Source of the DNA: Clostridiales bacterium
GTDB lineage: Bacteria > Bacillota > Clostridia > Lachnospirales > Lachnospiraceae
Assembly (NCBI GenBank): GCA_029012225.1
Contig: JAQXLR010000084.1
Span: forward strand, 1-46,141
DNA: 46,141 bases
Direction of reading: 5' to 3'
The notes under the pieces are model-generated. The model made no database searches. It saw only the letters and a list, made by a program, of their open reading frames with translations, and was not told where the DNA came from. Below, in pieces: positions 32,782 through 39,564 of the stretch. Position 1 is the first letter of the stretch, and each line of letters starts with the position of its first letter. Position numbers and translations under genes: made by a program.

Positions 32782-32798
32782 TTTGGCATTCTCCTTTC

Positions 32799-32847
32799 GT
32801 CCGAAATCATACTTGATTAGAATAGTATGATTTCGGACTATTGTCAG
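32799..32847 (-). promoter_or_regulatory. Promoter and operator of the MarR-MATE operon
   Basis: A perfect inverted repeat with 14-bp arms, GTCCGAAATCATAC and GTATGATTTCGGAC (32799-32812 and 32825-32838), encloses the -10 region. The minus-strand promoter is CTGACA (32842-32847), a 17-base spacer, then TATTCT (32819-32824). Bound repressor would block polymerase directly. Confidence 0.85.
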
Positions 32848-32878
32848 GCCATTTTTTGAATGAATACACAAAAAAAGA

Positions 32879-32906
32879 AGCTGGCAGTCATAACAAACCG
32901 CCAGCT
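32879..32906 (-). terminator. Terminator after the small membrane gene
   Basis: AGCTGGC/GCCAGCT stem followed on the minus strand by TCTTTTTTTT, eight bases after the stop of the 63-residue ORF. It separates that unit from the MarR-MATE operon. Confidence 0.85.
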
Positions 32907-32913
32907 CTTTTCA

Positions 32914-33105
32914 TCACAAAATAAATATACCAAAATACTTTATAATAACAAGGCACACAGCCGAAATCATACCTCCTCCCAAAAGCTGCAGCATCGTGTG
33001 ATGCTTCGTTTTGAGACTTGATATGAATACCGGAATAACAAACAATCTACCAATCACAGCAGGTATAAGTCTCAAATCCCCATAGGATAAGCATTGGAGT
33101 GACAT
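32914..33105 (-). CDS. Small membrane protein or fragment
   Basis: 63 residues with two hydrophobic segments; the C-terminus reads GGGMISAVCLVIIKYFGIFIL. Only a weak GGAATAA precedes the ATG. It follows the HTH gene by 81 bp on the same strand and ends right at a strong terminator, so it is transcribed. I do not recognise a family; it may be the C-terminal remnant of a larger membrane protein. Confidence 0.45.
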   Translation of the reverse strand: MSLQCLSYGDLRLIPAVIGRLFVIPVFISSLKTKHHTMLQLLGGGMISAVCLVIIKYFGIFIL

Positions 33106-33186
33106 TTATTCCATGAGAAAAATCTTCTTGTCTCACAATCCCTCTACATCCATGATATGATTGGAATTTTTACTTTTTCCTATAAA

Positions 33187-33378
33187 TTAGCAAAATATAA
33201 AAAGTTTATCAACCGTAACCTGCAATTCTTTCGCAAGACGAAACGCTAACGCTAATGTGGGATCGTACTTGTTGTTTTCAATTGCATTTACTGTTTGTCG
33301 GGAAACTCCACATTTTTTTGCTAATTCTTCTTGTGATAGCCCTAACTCTTTTCGCCTATTTCTGATTCTGTTCTCCAT
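33187..33378 (-). CDS. Short HTH (XRE-type) repressor
   Basis: 63 residues from the ATG at 33378, which overlaps the region of the upstream stop codon (TGATATGG); the longer ORF start at 33453 lies inside the upstream gene and is rejected. The protein is little more than a Cro/C1 helix-turn-helix: RRKELGLSQEELAKKCGVSR and QTVNAIENNKYDPTLALAFR. Such small regulators paired with a small membrane protein are common in Firmicutes. Twin palindromes over the promoter of the pair are its likely operators. Confidence 0.9.
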   Translation of the reverse strand: MENRIRNRRKELGLSQEELAKKCGVSRQTVNAIENNKYDPTLALAFRLAKELQVTVDKLFIFC

Positions 33379-33379
33379 A

Positions 33380-33670
33380 TCATCCACCATGCCTTTTTTG
33401 ATAAAACATGAGGGCTCCAAAATAAACAATGGCGGCAACTTCCAGTTGGACAAAAGGATTTTGTGTCATAGGTTGTGCCCTTATAATATTTTCAATGACA
33501 TCTAATATGTTTGCCCCTACCATTGTAAGCAGCGTAAACGAACTGGCCTTCCATACGATAACCTGATTGCGTTCATCGCCCGGCGCTAATAACGATACCA
33601 ACATAAAAATGTCTAATGCGGTGAACACCAAAAAAACAATCCCCAAAAAAATCATTGCACCTATTGGCAT
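33380..33670 (-). CDS. Small three-helix membrane protein paired with HTH
   Basis: 96 residues with three hydrophobic helices separated by LAPGDERNQVIVWKASS and an ending YQKRHGG. AGGAGAGAGG precedes the ATG at 33670. Its stop lies next to the start of the HTH gene, so the two are translated together. I do not know its function; the pairing suggests it senses or protects at the membrane while the HTH protein sets expression. Confidence 0.75.
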   Translation of the reverse strand: MPIGAMIFLGIVFLVFTALDIFMLVSLLAPGDERNQVIVWKASSFTLLTMVGANILDVIENIIRAQPMTQNPFVQLEVAAIVYFGALMFYQKRHGG

Positions 33671-33704
33671 AATACCTCTCTCCTTTCAAACAAAGCAGAT
33701 ATTT

Positions 33705-33768
33705 TGTCAAAAACTTTTGACATTTTTATGGTATCAGAACAGCAAGAAAATGTCAAGAGTTTTTGACA
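33705..33768 (-). promoter_or_regulatory. HTH operon promoter with paired palindromes
   Basis: Two near-identical 18-bp palindromes, TGTCAAAAACTTTTGACA (33705-33722) and TGTCAAGAGTTTTTGACA (33751-33768), lie 46 bp apart. The minus-strand promoter TTGACA (33751-33756), a 17-base spacer and TACCAT (33728-33733) is bracketed by them. One site covers the -35 box and the other the early transcript, as for an autorepressor. Confidence 0.85.
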
Positions 33769-33868
33769 TTTTTATTTTTCGTTGCAAACAGCAAGAATTC
33801 GCTTTTTGAAAAAACGATTTTTATTGCCATGCTGCTAAATCACTTTTGTCAAGCAATCTCTTCATGAC

Positions 33869-34020
33869 ATGCAGTTTAACGGAAAGGAGGAACTGGAAGC
33901 CACACTAAATTCTTGTTATAAGGATCTATCAGATGATGACGGCCTTTTACTCAGAATGTATGCTTACTTGCAGTTACGCAGTCGTCACTCAATGACTTTA
34001 GACATAAAAAAGCGAAAGAC
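33869..34020 (+). pseudogene. Decayed gene fragment X
   Basis: About 50 codons (MQFNGKEELEATLNSCYKDL...) read openly before the frame runs antisense into the GNAT gene. The segment YKDLSDDDGLLLRMYAYL and the later LDIKKRK align without gaps to a second fragment at 34640-34771 (YKNVRDDEDLDLGMCACL, LDIKKAK). No proper downstream half exists, so I treat it as a remnant. The ORF as listed to 34132 is partly a shadow. Confidence 0.45.
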
Positions 34021-34026
34021 TAGAAT

Positions 34027-34488
34027 TTACAACAACTCCATATTTATCGATTTTTCAGTAAATCCATATTTTGAATACATCTCATACGCTGCTTTATTCT
34101 TAGCATTAACCTGTAATTCAATTCCATCATAATTTTTTTGTTCTTTTATTTTCTTAACCTTTTCAAAAAACAAATGACCAATTCCCATTCCTCGATAATT
34201 TTTATCCACAGCCATGCTGTCAATGAAAATTATATTTCTTGTTACATGCGATGGGCTTTCAATATGACGGAACTCAATTTCCAAAATACCTACAACCATT
34301 CCTTCCGTTTCGGCAACGTAAAAGAAATCACCTTCTACAATTTTTTCAAAAACATCCATAGGCATCAAATTATCATTTGACTTATAGATATCAGGTCTCC
34401 ATTCAACATGCATTTGCTGTACTTGACTTATTATTTTTATAACTGCATCATAATCTTTCAACATTACATTTCTTACCGTGAAATTCAT
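34027..34488 (-). CDS. GNAT N-acetyltransferase
   Basis: 153 residues, the size of a single GNAT domain. Motif A, VDKNYRGMGIGHLFFEKV (about 95), binds acetyl-CoA, and AKNKAAYEMYSKYGF (about 128) is the typical motif B. It acetylates an amine on a protein or small molecule; the substrate cannot be told. It is AT-rich and flanked on both sides by related decayed gene fragments, which hints at acquisition with a duplicated segment. GGGGG lies upstream of the ATG at 34488. Confidence 0.9.
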   Translation of the reverse strand: MNFTVRNVMLKDYDAVIKIISQVQQMHVEWRPDIYKSNDNLMPMDVFEKIVEGDFFYVAETEGMVVGILEIEFRHIESPSHVTRNIIFIDSMAVDKNYRGMGIGHLFFEKVKKIKEQKNYDGIELQVNAKNKAAYEMYSKYGFTEKSINMELL

Positions 34489-34639
34489 CCCTTACCCCCA
34501 TCAAGCAAATTCCTTTTTCTAGAATTTAACACTACAAATCCATTTTCTTTTCAAGCAATATTATACCAATTATTTTTCATATGTACAGAAATGATTTCCT
34601 ATTCCGCGTCTTCCTTCACAGGAAGAATGACAGACAACA

Positions 34640-34771
34640 TGAACCGCCTACTATAAAAATGTGCGTGATGATGAAGATTTAGATTTAGGCATGTGCGCCT
34701 GCTTGTAGTAGGTCACAAGTCAATCCAAGTTTTTAGACATAAAAAAAGCGAAAGTGCTGAAAAAGCAACAC
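34640..34771 (+). pseudogene. Decayed gene fragment Y, related to fragment X
   Basis: Translating from about 34640 gives YYKNVRDDEDLDLGMCACL, two stop codons, then VTSQSKFLDIKKAKVLKKQHF. The spacing matches fragment X residue for residue, and the end of the homologous part is nearly identical DNA (TTAGACATAAAAAA followed by GCGAAAG). In-frame stops make it non-functional. Around it, 34489-34639 and 34772-34856 show no gene. Confidence 0.5.
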
Positions 34772-34856
34772 TTCCGATAATATGTGCGGTACTACAAGCA
34801 GTGCTACTCGGGAGCACAGCTCCCTCGTTGTCGTACTGTCGCCCTATAGTAAAAAG

Positions 34857-34905
34857 AGAAGATGCGATTACAGAAATCAATTTCTAAATCGCATCTTCTT
34901 TTTTT
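34857..34905 (-). terminator. Terminator of the six-tRNA operon
   Basis: AGAAGATGCGATT/AATCGCATCTTCT forms a perfect 13-bp stem. T-runs flank both sides (CTTTTTAC on the minus strand, TTTTTTT on the plus), so it works in both directions. It lies 26 bp after the 3' end of tRNA-Lys. Confidence 0.9.
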
Positions 34906-34931
34906 ACTACACTGGTTGTAGCTTTCGCAAA

Positions 34932-35004
34932 TGAGACATCGGGGATTCGAACCCCGGACAACTTGATTAAAAGTCAAGTGCTCTACCAACTGAGCTAATA
35001 TCCC
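34932..35004 (-). tRNA. tRNA-Lys(UUU)
   Basis: Full cloverleaf: acceptor GGGATAT/ATGTCTC, anticodon loop CTTTTAA with anticodon TTT, T-arm CCGGG/CCCGG, discriminator A. Last of six tRNAs in the operon; CCA is not encoded. Confidence 0.97.
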
Positions 35005-35014
35005 ATGTCAGAAA

Positions 35015-35087
35015 CTGGGCTAGCAGGATTCGAACCTGCGAAATGCTGGAATCAAAATCCAGTGCCTTACCGCTTGGCGATAGCCCA
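35015..35087 (-). tRNA. tRNA-Gln(UUG)
   Basis: Acceptor TGGGCTA/TAGCCCA, anticodon loop TTTTGAT with anticodon TTG, discriminator G, as usual for glutamine tRNAs. Confidence 0.97.
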
Positions 35088-35113
35088 ATGGTATGCTGCA
35101 CTATCGCAACGAG

Positions 35114-35188
35114 GGTGGATAATGGGATTCGAACCCATGGCCTCCAGAGCCACAATCTGGCGCGCTAACCAACTGCGCTATACCCACC
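35114..35188 (-). tRNA. tRNA-His(GUG)
   Basis: Acceptor GTGGGTA/TATCCAC with an extra 5' G at position -1, anticodon loop TTGTGGC with anticodon GTG, discriminator C. The G-1 and C73 are the histidine identity elements. Confidence 0.97.
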
Positions 35189-35223
35189 ATAAAAACTAGA
35201 ATCGCTATTCCTAAAAAGGAAAA

Positions 35224-35297
<74 letters not shown>

Positions 35298-35384
35298 ACA
35301 TGCATATAATATGCAAAAGCAGGGTCAATCACCCGCTTACGCTTCGCTTTGTTTGCTTCGCAAACTGCATATTACATATGCAAA

Positions 35385-35455
35385 AGCGGGTGATGGGAAT
35401 CGAACCCACGTATCCAGCTTGGAAGGCTGGTGTTCTACCATTGAACTACACCCGC
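35385..35455 (-). tRNA. tRNA-Gly(UCC)
   Basis: Acceptor GCGGGTG/CACCCGC, anticodon loop CTTCCAA with anticodon TCC, discriminator T. The 87-bp spacer after it contains a partial copy of its 3' end. Confidence 0.97.
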
Positions 35456-35461
35456 ATAACA

Positions 35462-35536
35462 TCGGGGTGACAGGATTCGAACCTGCGACCTCCTGGTCCC
35501 AAACCAGGCGCTCTAGCCAAGCTGAGCCACACCCCG
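35462..35536 (-). tRNA. tRNA-Pro(UGG)
   Basis: Acceptor CGGGGTG/CACCCCG, anticodon loop TTTGGGA with anticodon TGG, discriminator A. First tRNA of the operon, 63 bp downstream of the promoter. Confidence 0.97.
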
Positions 35537-35599
35537 AAGGATTTTCTTTTCGCCGGTCAATCAGACTTTTCCTGTCGCCTTTCCCGTGACGCAAGTGTT

Positions 35600-35628
35600 A
35601 TTATATAGCACGGCTTTTAAAAAGTCAA
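35600..35628 (-). promoter_or_regulatory. Promoter of the Pro-Gly-Arg-His-Gln-Lys tRNA operon
   Basis: TTGACT (35623-35628), 17-base spacer, TATAAT (35600-35605) on the minus strand: a near-perfect sigma-A promoter directly before tRNA-Pro. Confidence 0.85.
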
Positions 35629-35662
35629 TACCTTTTTCTCTTTTTCTGTTATCATTCGCATT

Positions 35663-36142
35663 CTACAAATACATGATTTCAAACTGAGGCTTCTCGTTTC
35701 TCTCAAGATTCAGACGAATATAAGAAGGCTGCCTCCCCTCCTGTCTGGGATAGGAAATACTGCCGGGATTGATTAGCATTGTGCGCGTGCTGCAATCAAC
35801 CAGCGGACGGTGCGTGTGCCCAAACATTACAATATCGTAATTTCCGGCCTCTGCCTCTTTTTTGATTCTCTCCGTGCTTGTGGTGACATAATAATAATGT
35901 CCGTGCGTCAGCAGCACTCGGTAAGCGCCAAGCCACAATTCCTTCTCTCGCGGAAGGTCGGAAAAAAAATCGTTGTTTCCTGCCACAATCTCCACCGGGC
36001 AGCCCGCCATCTGCGCAATCTCCTGCTCCGTTCCCTCCGCATCTCCCAAATGAATCAGCAAATCAATCGGCTGCTCCCTATGAAGTGCCTCCATTAAATT
36101 TTGATGTTTTCTGTGCGTATCACTTACAATCATTATTTTCAT
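35663..36142 (-). CDS. YfcE/MJ0936-type phosphodiesterase
   Basis: 159 residues of the small calcineurin-like metallophosphoesterase family. Metal ligands: SDTHRKHQN (Asp, His), HLGDAEG (Asp), AGNND (Asn), LTHGHYYYV (His) and FGHTHRP (two His). These enzymes cleave phosphodiesters in vitro; the physiological target is unsettled. The gene overlaps the end of rdgB by 23 bp and is the last of an amidase-rdgB-yfcE unit, an order shared by many clostridia. Just after it, 35629-35662 holds no clear terminator. Confidence 0.93.
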   Translation of the reverse strand: MKIMIVSDTHRKHQNLMEALHREQPIDLLIHLGDAEGTEQEIAQMAGCPVEIVAGNNDFFSDLPREKELWLGAYRVLLTHGHYYYVTTSTERIKKEAEAGNYDIVMFGHTHRPLVDCSTRTMLINPGSISYPRQEGRQPSYIRLNLERNEKPQFEIMYL

Positions 36143-36722
36143 TTAGCATCTCTTTCATGGCTCTTAAAGCCTTTCCTCTGTGGCTGATTTTATTTTTCTG
36201 CGCATCGGTAAGCTCCGCTGTAGAGCATCCAAGCTCCTCTACATAGAAAATGGGATCATAACCAAATCCGTTTTCTCCGGCAGGCTTCTCTCCGATGTAT
36301 CCCTCTATCGTTCCTCTGGCGATACGCACCGTTCCATCCGGGAACACTGCTGCAATGACACAGACAAACCGTGCCGTTCTCTGCTCCTTTGCTACTCCCT
36401 GCAAGCGGTCAAGAATCGCCTGGTTTTTTATCTCATAGGAGGTCTTCTCACCCATATAGCGTGCCGAGTATACGCCCGGCTCCCCATTCAGATAATCGAT
36501 CTCAAGACCGGAATCATCCGCCAGAACAATCTCCTTTGTAAGCTCCGCAATTGCCTTCGCCTTAATGATGGCATTCTCCTCAAACGTGGTGCCATCCTCC
36601 TTCACCTCTGTCGTAATCCCCTCTTCCTTCATCGACCGGATTTCCACGTCCATATCCGCCATAATCTGTCGGATTTCACGTAATTTCCCTTCATTTCCCG
36701 TTGCAAAAATTATACTTCTCAC
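36120..36722 (-). CDS. rdgB: Non-canonical purine NTP pyrophosphatase (RdgB/HAM1)
   Basis: 200 residues from a GTG at 36722, which shares its G with the TAG stop of the upstream amidase and follows GGAGGG by six bases. The ATG-started ORF at 36800 lies inside the amidase gene and is rejected. Motifs: FATGNEGKLREI at the start, ADDSGLEIDYLNGEPGVYSA in the middle and GFGYDPIFY near the end. It hydrolyses ITP, XTP and dITP to keep them out of nucleic acids; cytoplasmic. Its length matches the family. Confidence 0.95.
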   Translation of the reverse strand: MRSIIFATGNEGKLREIRQIMADMDVEIRSMKEEGITTEVKEDGTTFEENAIIKAKAIAELTKEIVLADDSGLEIDYLNGEPGVYSARYMGEKTSYEIKNQAILDRLQGVAKEQRTARFVCVIAAVFPDGTVRIARGTIEGYIGEKPAGENGFGYDPIFYVEELGCSTAELTDAQKNKISHRGKALRAMKEMLNENNDCK

Positions 36723-37771
36723 TAATATCCCTCCGCAAAAGCACTCCGCATGGCATTGTAAATGCCTCGTGCAGCCTTTTCCTGATACGCCTCGGTGCAC
36801 AGGAGATTTAATTCCTCCTGATTCGTCATAAAGCCCACTTCAATCAACGCCACCGGAACCTCGCTTGTCCGAATGATATAAATCGCATTTCCCTCTACCA
36901 AACCTCTGTTATCGCTTTCTAAAATTCCTGTCATCTCATTTAAGCAAATCTGAGCGAGCCTTCTGCTCTCCTCTGAGGTTTCTCCAAACAAAACCTGCGT
37001 TCCGCTTGTCTTTGACATTCTCCCATTCAAGGAATTATTATGAATGCTTAAAAACAGATTGGCTCCCGACTTATTCGCCAGTTCTACCCTCTGCTCTAAG
37101 CTGGGATTGGTTTCATCTGTTCTCGTATAATAGACGCCGATGTCCTCTCCTTCTGCCTCAAGAATTTCCTTAAGCTGTAACGCGATTGCCAGATTGAGAT
37201 CCTTCTCGTAGATTCCCTGCCGTATCGTTCCCGGGTCTCCGCCTCCATGCCCTGCGTCGATTACCACTACTTTATCATAGACTTCCTGCGGTGTCAAAAA
37301 GGAAAAGACAATGCTTTCCTCCTCATAGGATAAATCCAACTCATATACCTGATCCATCAAAATCTCAACGATCCCCAGAGCCCCTTTTTGTTCGTAGTAT
37401 ATAAATTTAACATGATTGCTGCTGCCTACAATCGCATATTTTGACAGATAGTTCTTATCCGTTTCCGGAATCTCGACACGTATTGTCTGCGTCACATAAT
37501 CATTCGTAATATTTATCTTGTCCCTGCTTACTCCCTCCGGCAGCTTTAGCCTTAATTTTCCATCTGCAACATTCTGTCCGAATCCGGGCTGCTGCACCTT
37601 TAGCTGCTGCCTTGCCTCATACTGTGTCACATCATCCACCTTTGCCGCCCACGCCTCCGATACTCTCGTCTCCCAAACACGAATCTGGGGAAACAACGGC
37701 AAGGTGGCAAATACTACCACCGTACAAACCAGCAGAAACACTGCCGTAAATTTCAATGCTCTTTCTTCCAT
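36722..37771 (-). CDS. N-acetylmuramoyl-L-alanine amidase
   Basis: Start chosen at ATG 37771 (MEERALKFTAVFLL), giving 349 residues with an N-terminal signal/anchor helix (about 6-28). A beta-rich AMIN-like domain (about 50-175) precedes the Amidase_3 catalytic domain (about 178-349). Zinc and catalytic residues: His in DAGHGGGDPG, Glu in YEKDLNL, His in SIHNNS and Glu in EVGFMTN. It cuts the bond between muramic acid and the stem peptide outside the membrane, in cell separation, wall turnover or spore cortex formation (CwlD-like). Its stop overlaps the rdgB start. A long perfect hairpin lies just upstream. Confidence 0.93.
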   Translation of the reverse strand: MEERALKFTAVFLLVCTVVVFATLPLFPQIRVWETRVSEAWAAKVDDVTQYEARQQLKVQQPGFGQNVADGKLRLKLPEGVSRDKINITNDYVTQTIRVEIPETDKNYLSKYAIVGSSNHVKFIYYEQKGALGIVEILMDQVYELDLSYEEESIVFSFLTPQEVYDKVVVIDAGHGGGDPGTIRQGIYEKDLNLAIALQLKEILEAEGEDIGVYYTRTDETNPSLEQRVELANKSGANLFLSIHNNSLNGRMSKTSGTQVLFGETSEESRRLAQICLNEMTGILESDNRGLVEGNAIYIIRTSEVPVALIEVGFMTNQEELNLLCTEAYQEKAARGIYNAMRSAFAEGY

Positions 37772-37814
37772 TCGAATTATCCTGCCTTTCGCTCTGCCTG
37801 CAGGCACAAAGCTG

Positions 37815-37850
37815 CGTGTGAAAAATCTTCGTATATGGATTTTTCACACG
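37815..37850 (-). other. Perfect 13-bp hairpin upstream of the amidase gene
   Basis: CGTGTGAAAAATC and GATTTTTCACACG flank a 10-base loop in the 86-bp gap between the C1 protease stop and the amidase start. No T-run follows on the minus strand, so it is not a normal terminator. It could be an RNA-stability or processing element, or an operator. Confidence 0.55.
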
Positions 37851-37857
37851 AATCCCT

Positions 37858-39564
37858 TTATCGATTGAGACTAAACGCCTTAATACACAGATTACACTCC
37901 TCCACCGTATTGACGTTGACCCAATTTACTCCGTTTGCACTAATATAGCTCTCTCCGTCATCCAAGATAACCGTCTTCGTCATGTCGTCTGCCTTATACT
38001 CAATGGCCATTGGATGGACGGAATTTGGCGTCATAATATGAAGAACAATCGCATACCGCTCTCCGGCCTCCACGAAGATTTTCTGTTCAAAATCGATCGT
38101 ATAATACCCAGCGTTGCCAAGCTTTCCCGATGCCACCGGAATCATACTGCGCAGCGACATTTCATCCTCAAACTCCTTGACCACATAAAGCTCATACTGC
38201 GAATCCTTTCCTGTCGCATAAAAGCTCGCTGCTGCAAGCTCCTCATCTCCTTCGGCTGTATAGACGTTTGCGCCATAGATGCTATCCTTATTGTAACCAA
38301 GCTGCCCAACCCAACCACATAAATCACTCTGATAGATATGGTCATAATTGTTGGTTTCCTCCACACGGGTATAGACCACATTATGTGTTCCTATATTTGT
38401 ATCATAATAAGAAATGTAAAAGATTCCATCCTCTCCAAATTCCTCCCCCCAGCTGTTCTGGCAGATAAACGCACCGTCTCCCTCCAGATTTACCGAGAAA
38501 TTCTCCTTCGGATAATTGTCATCCCAACCGATAATCACGACATCATGATTTGGCCTTTCTGTCCCAATATAGCAGTATGCCTCTGTGTCCCTATTATAAT
38601 AAGGCGATCTTGAAACAGAGCTGCGAAGGGCATTGTAAATGGAGGTCTGCACGCCTCCGTATTGGAATACCGCTTCCTTTATTTTCTTATAATCCTTTCC
38701 GTCAATAATCTGTATCTCCTGCACATGCTTGACGGCGGTCAACGTCTCGTCTGTTTTTTTATCTCCATAGGGGTCATCCTTCTCATACACAGGTCCCTTC
38801 CATGCAGCAAGATAGGCCATACTCATCGTATATTCTCCGCCATCCTCCTGATTGAGATTGAATCCGTTTGCAAGGCTCATATGGTCTGCCGAATACAGCA
38901 CCTCGTCCTCCGGCAAAATCGAGGACTCCAATGCCTCCAATGCCGCAAACGCCCAGCAAGTTCCGTTGCTCCCCTGATTGCGCACTTTAGAAACTCTCCT
39001 TTTCTCACGCAAATCGTATTTTGTGGGAATAGCAGACATCTGTCCTAGGCTGTCAATTGCCGTTGCCTTGTTTTCCTGAATATCCCATGTATAGGTATAG
39101 CTTAGATAATTCGACAAATCATTCAGGCCGACAAAATACGTATTGTCCCTTTTTATAAAGGGCGATATCAGATCTTCCATTTTTCCGTCTACAATTGCAA
39201 CCGTCTCATCAAGCGTAAAGGAAATTTGATTGGAACGCTTCTCCACCAAAAGCTCGTATCCGTCATAGACATGCGCACTGCATTGCAACGCATCTCGCAA
39301 AATCTCGACCGGCACCATGATATTTAGATTGTTGTCCATATAAAACGGATACTGCTCGTTCGTATATTCCTTATTGTCAATCATAAGAGACAGCAGATTC
39401 TCATTGACGCTGGAGGCAATCAACGGATTCCAGATTTCTCTCTCAAGCTTTGCTCCTCGAAAATGGTCAATTTTCTCGTATCGGAAGGAAAAATTATTAA
39501 ATTTGAAAAACAGCGCACCAAAAAGAAGTACACCAAAACCCAAATAGCGCTTTGCATCGTTCAT
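37858..39564 (-). CDS. Secreted papain-like (C1) cysteine protease
   Basis: 568 residues. A short N-terminal signal/anchor is followed by a copper-amine-oxidase-N-like beta domain (about 60-180; PVEILRDALQCSAHVYDGYE and VGLNDLSNYL). Then comes a C1A peptidase domain (about 185-430): the oxyanion Gln and nucleophile Cys in NQGSNGTCWAFAA, the His in NHDVVIIGWDD and the Asn in CQNSWGEEFG. A C-terminal beta-sandwich (about 440-568) looks like the lectin-like domain found after such proteases. It is probably a surface protease. GGAGG lies five bases before the ATG, and the start overlaps the methyltransferase stop (ATGA). Confidence 0.92.
   Translation of the reverse strand: MNDAKRYLGFGVLLFGALFFKFNNFSFRYEKIDHFRGAKLEREIWNPLIASSVNENLLSLMIDNKEYTNEQYPFYMDNNLNIMVPVEILRDALQCSAHVYDGYELLVEKRSNQISFTLDETVAIVDGKMEDLISPFIKRDNTYFVGLNDLSNYLSYTYTWDIQENKATAIDSLGQMSAIPTKYDLREKRRVSKVRNQGSNGTCWAFAALEALESSILPEDEVLYSADHMSLANGFNLNQEDGGEYTMSMAYLAAWKGPVYEKDDPYGDKKTDETLTAVKHVQEIQIIDGKDYKKIKEAVFQYGGVQTSIYNALRSSVSRSPYYNRDTEAYCYIGTERPNHDVVIIGWDDNYPKENFSVNLEGDGAFICQNSWGEEFGEDGIFYISYYDTNIGTHNVVYTRVEETNNYDHIYQSDLCGWVGQLGYNKDSIYGANVYTAEGDEELAAASFYATGKDSQYELYVVKEFEDEMSLRSMIPVASGKLGNAGYYTIDFEQKIFVEAGERYAIVLHIMTPNSVHPMAIEYKADDMTKTVILDDGESYISANGVNWVNVNTVEECNLCIKAFSLNR

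Noticed and set aside
36722-36800. Upstream ATG start for rdgB
   Set aside because: It lies within the amidase gene; the GTG at 36722 has a strong GGAGGG and gives the family-typical N-terminus.
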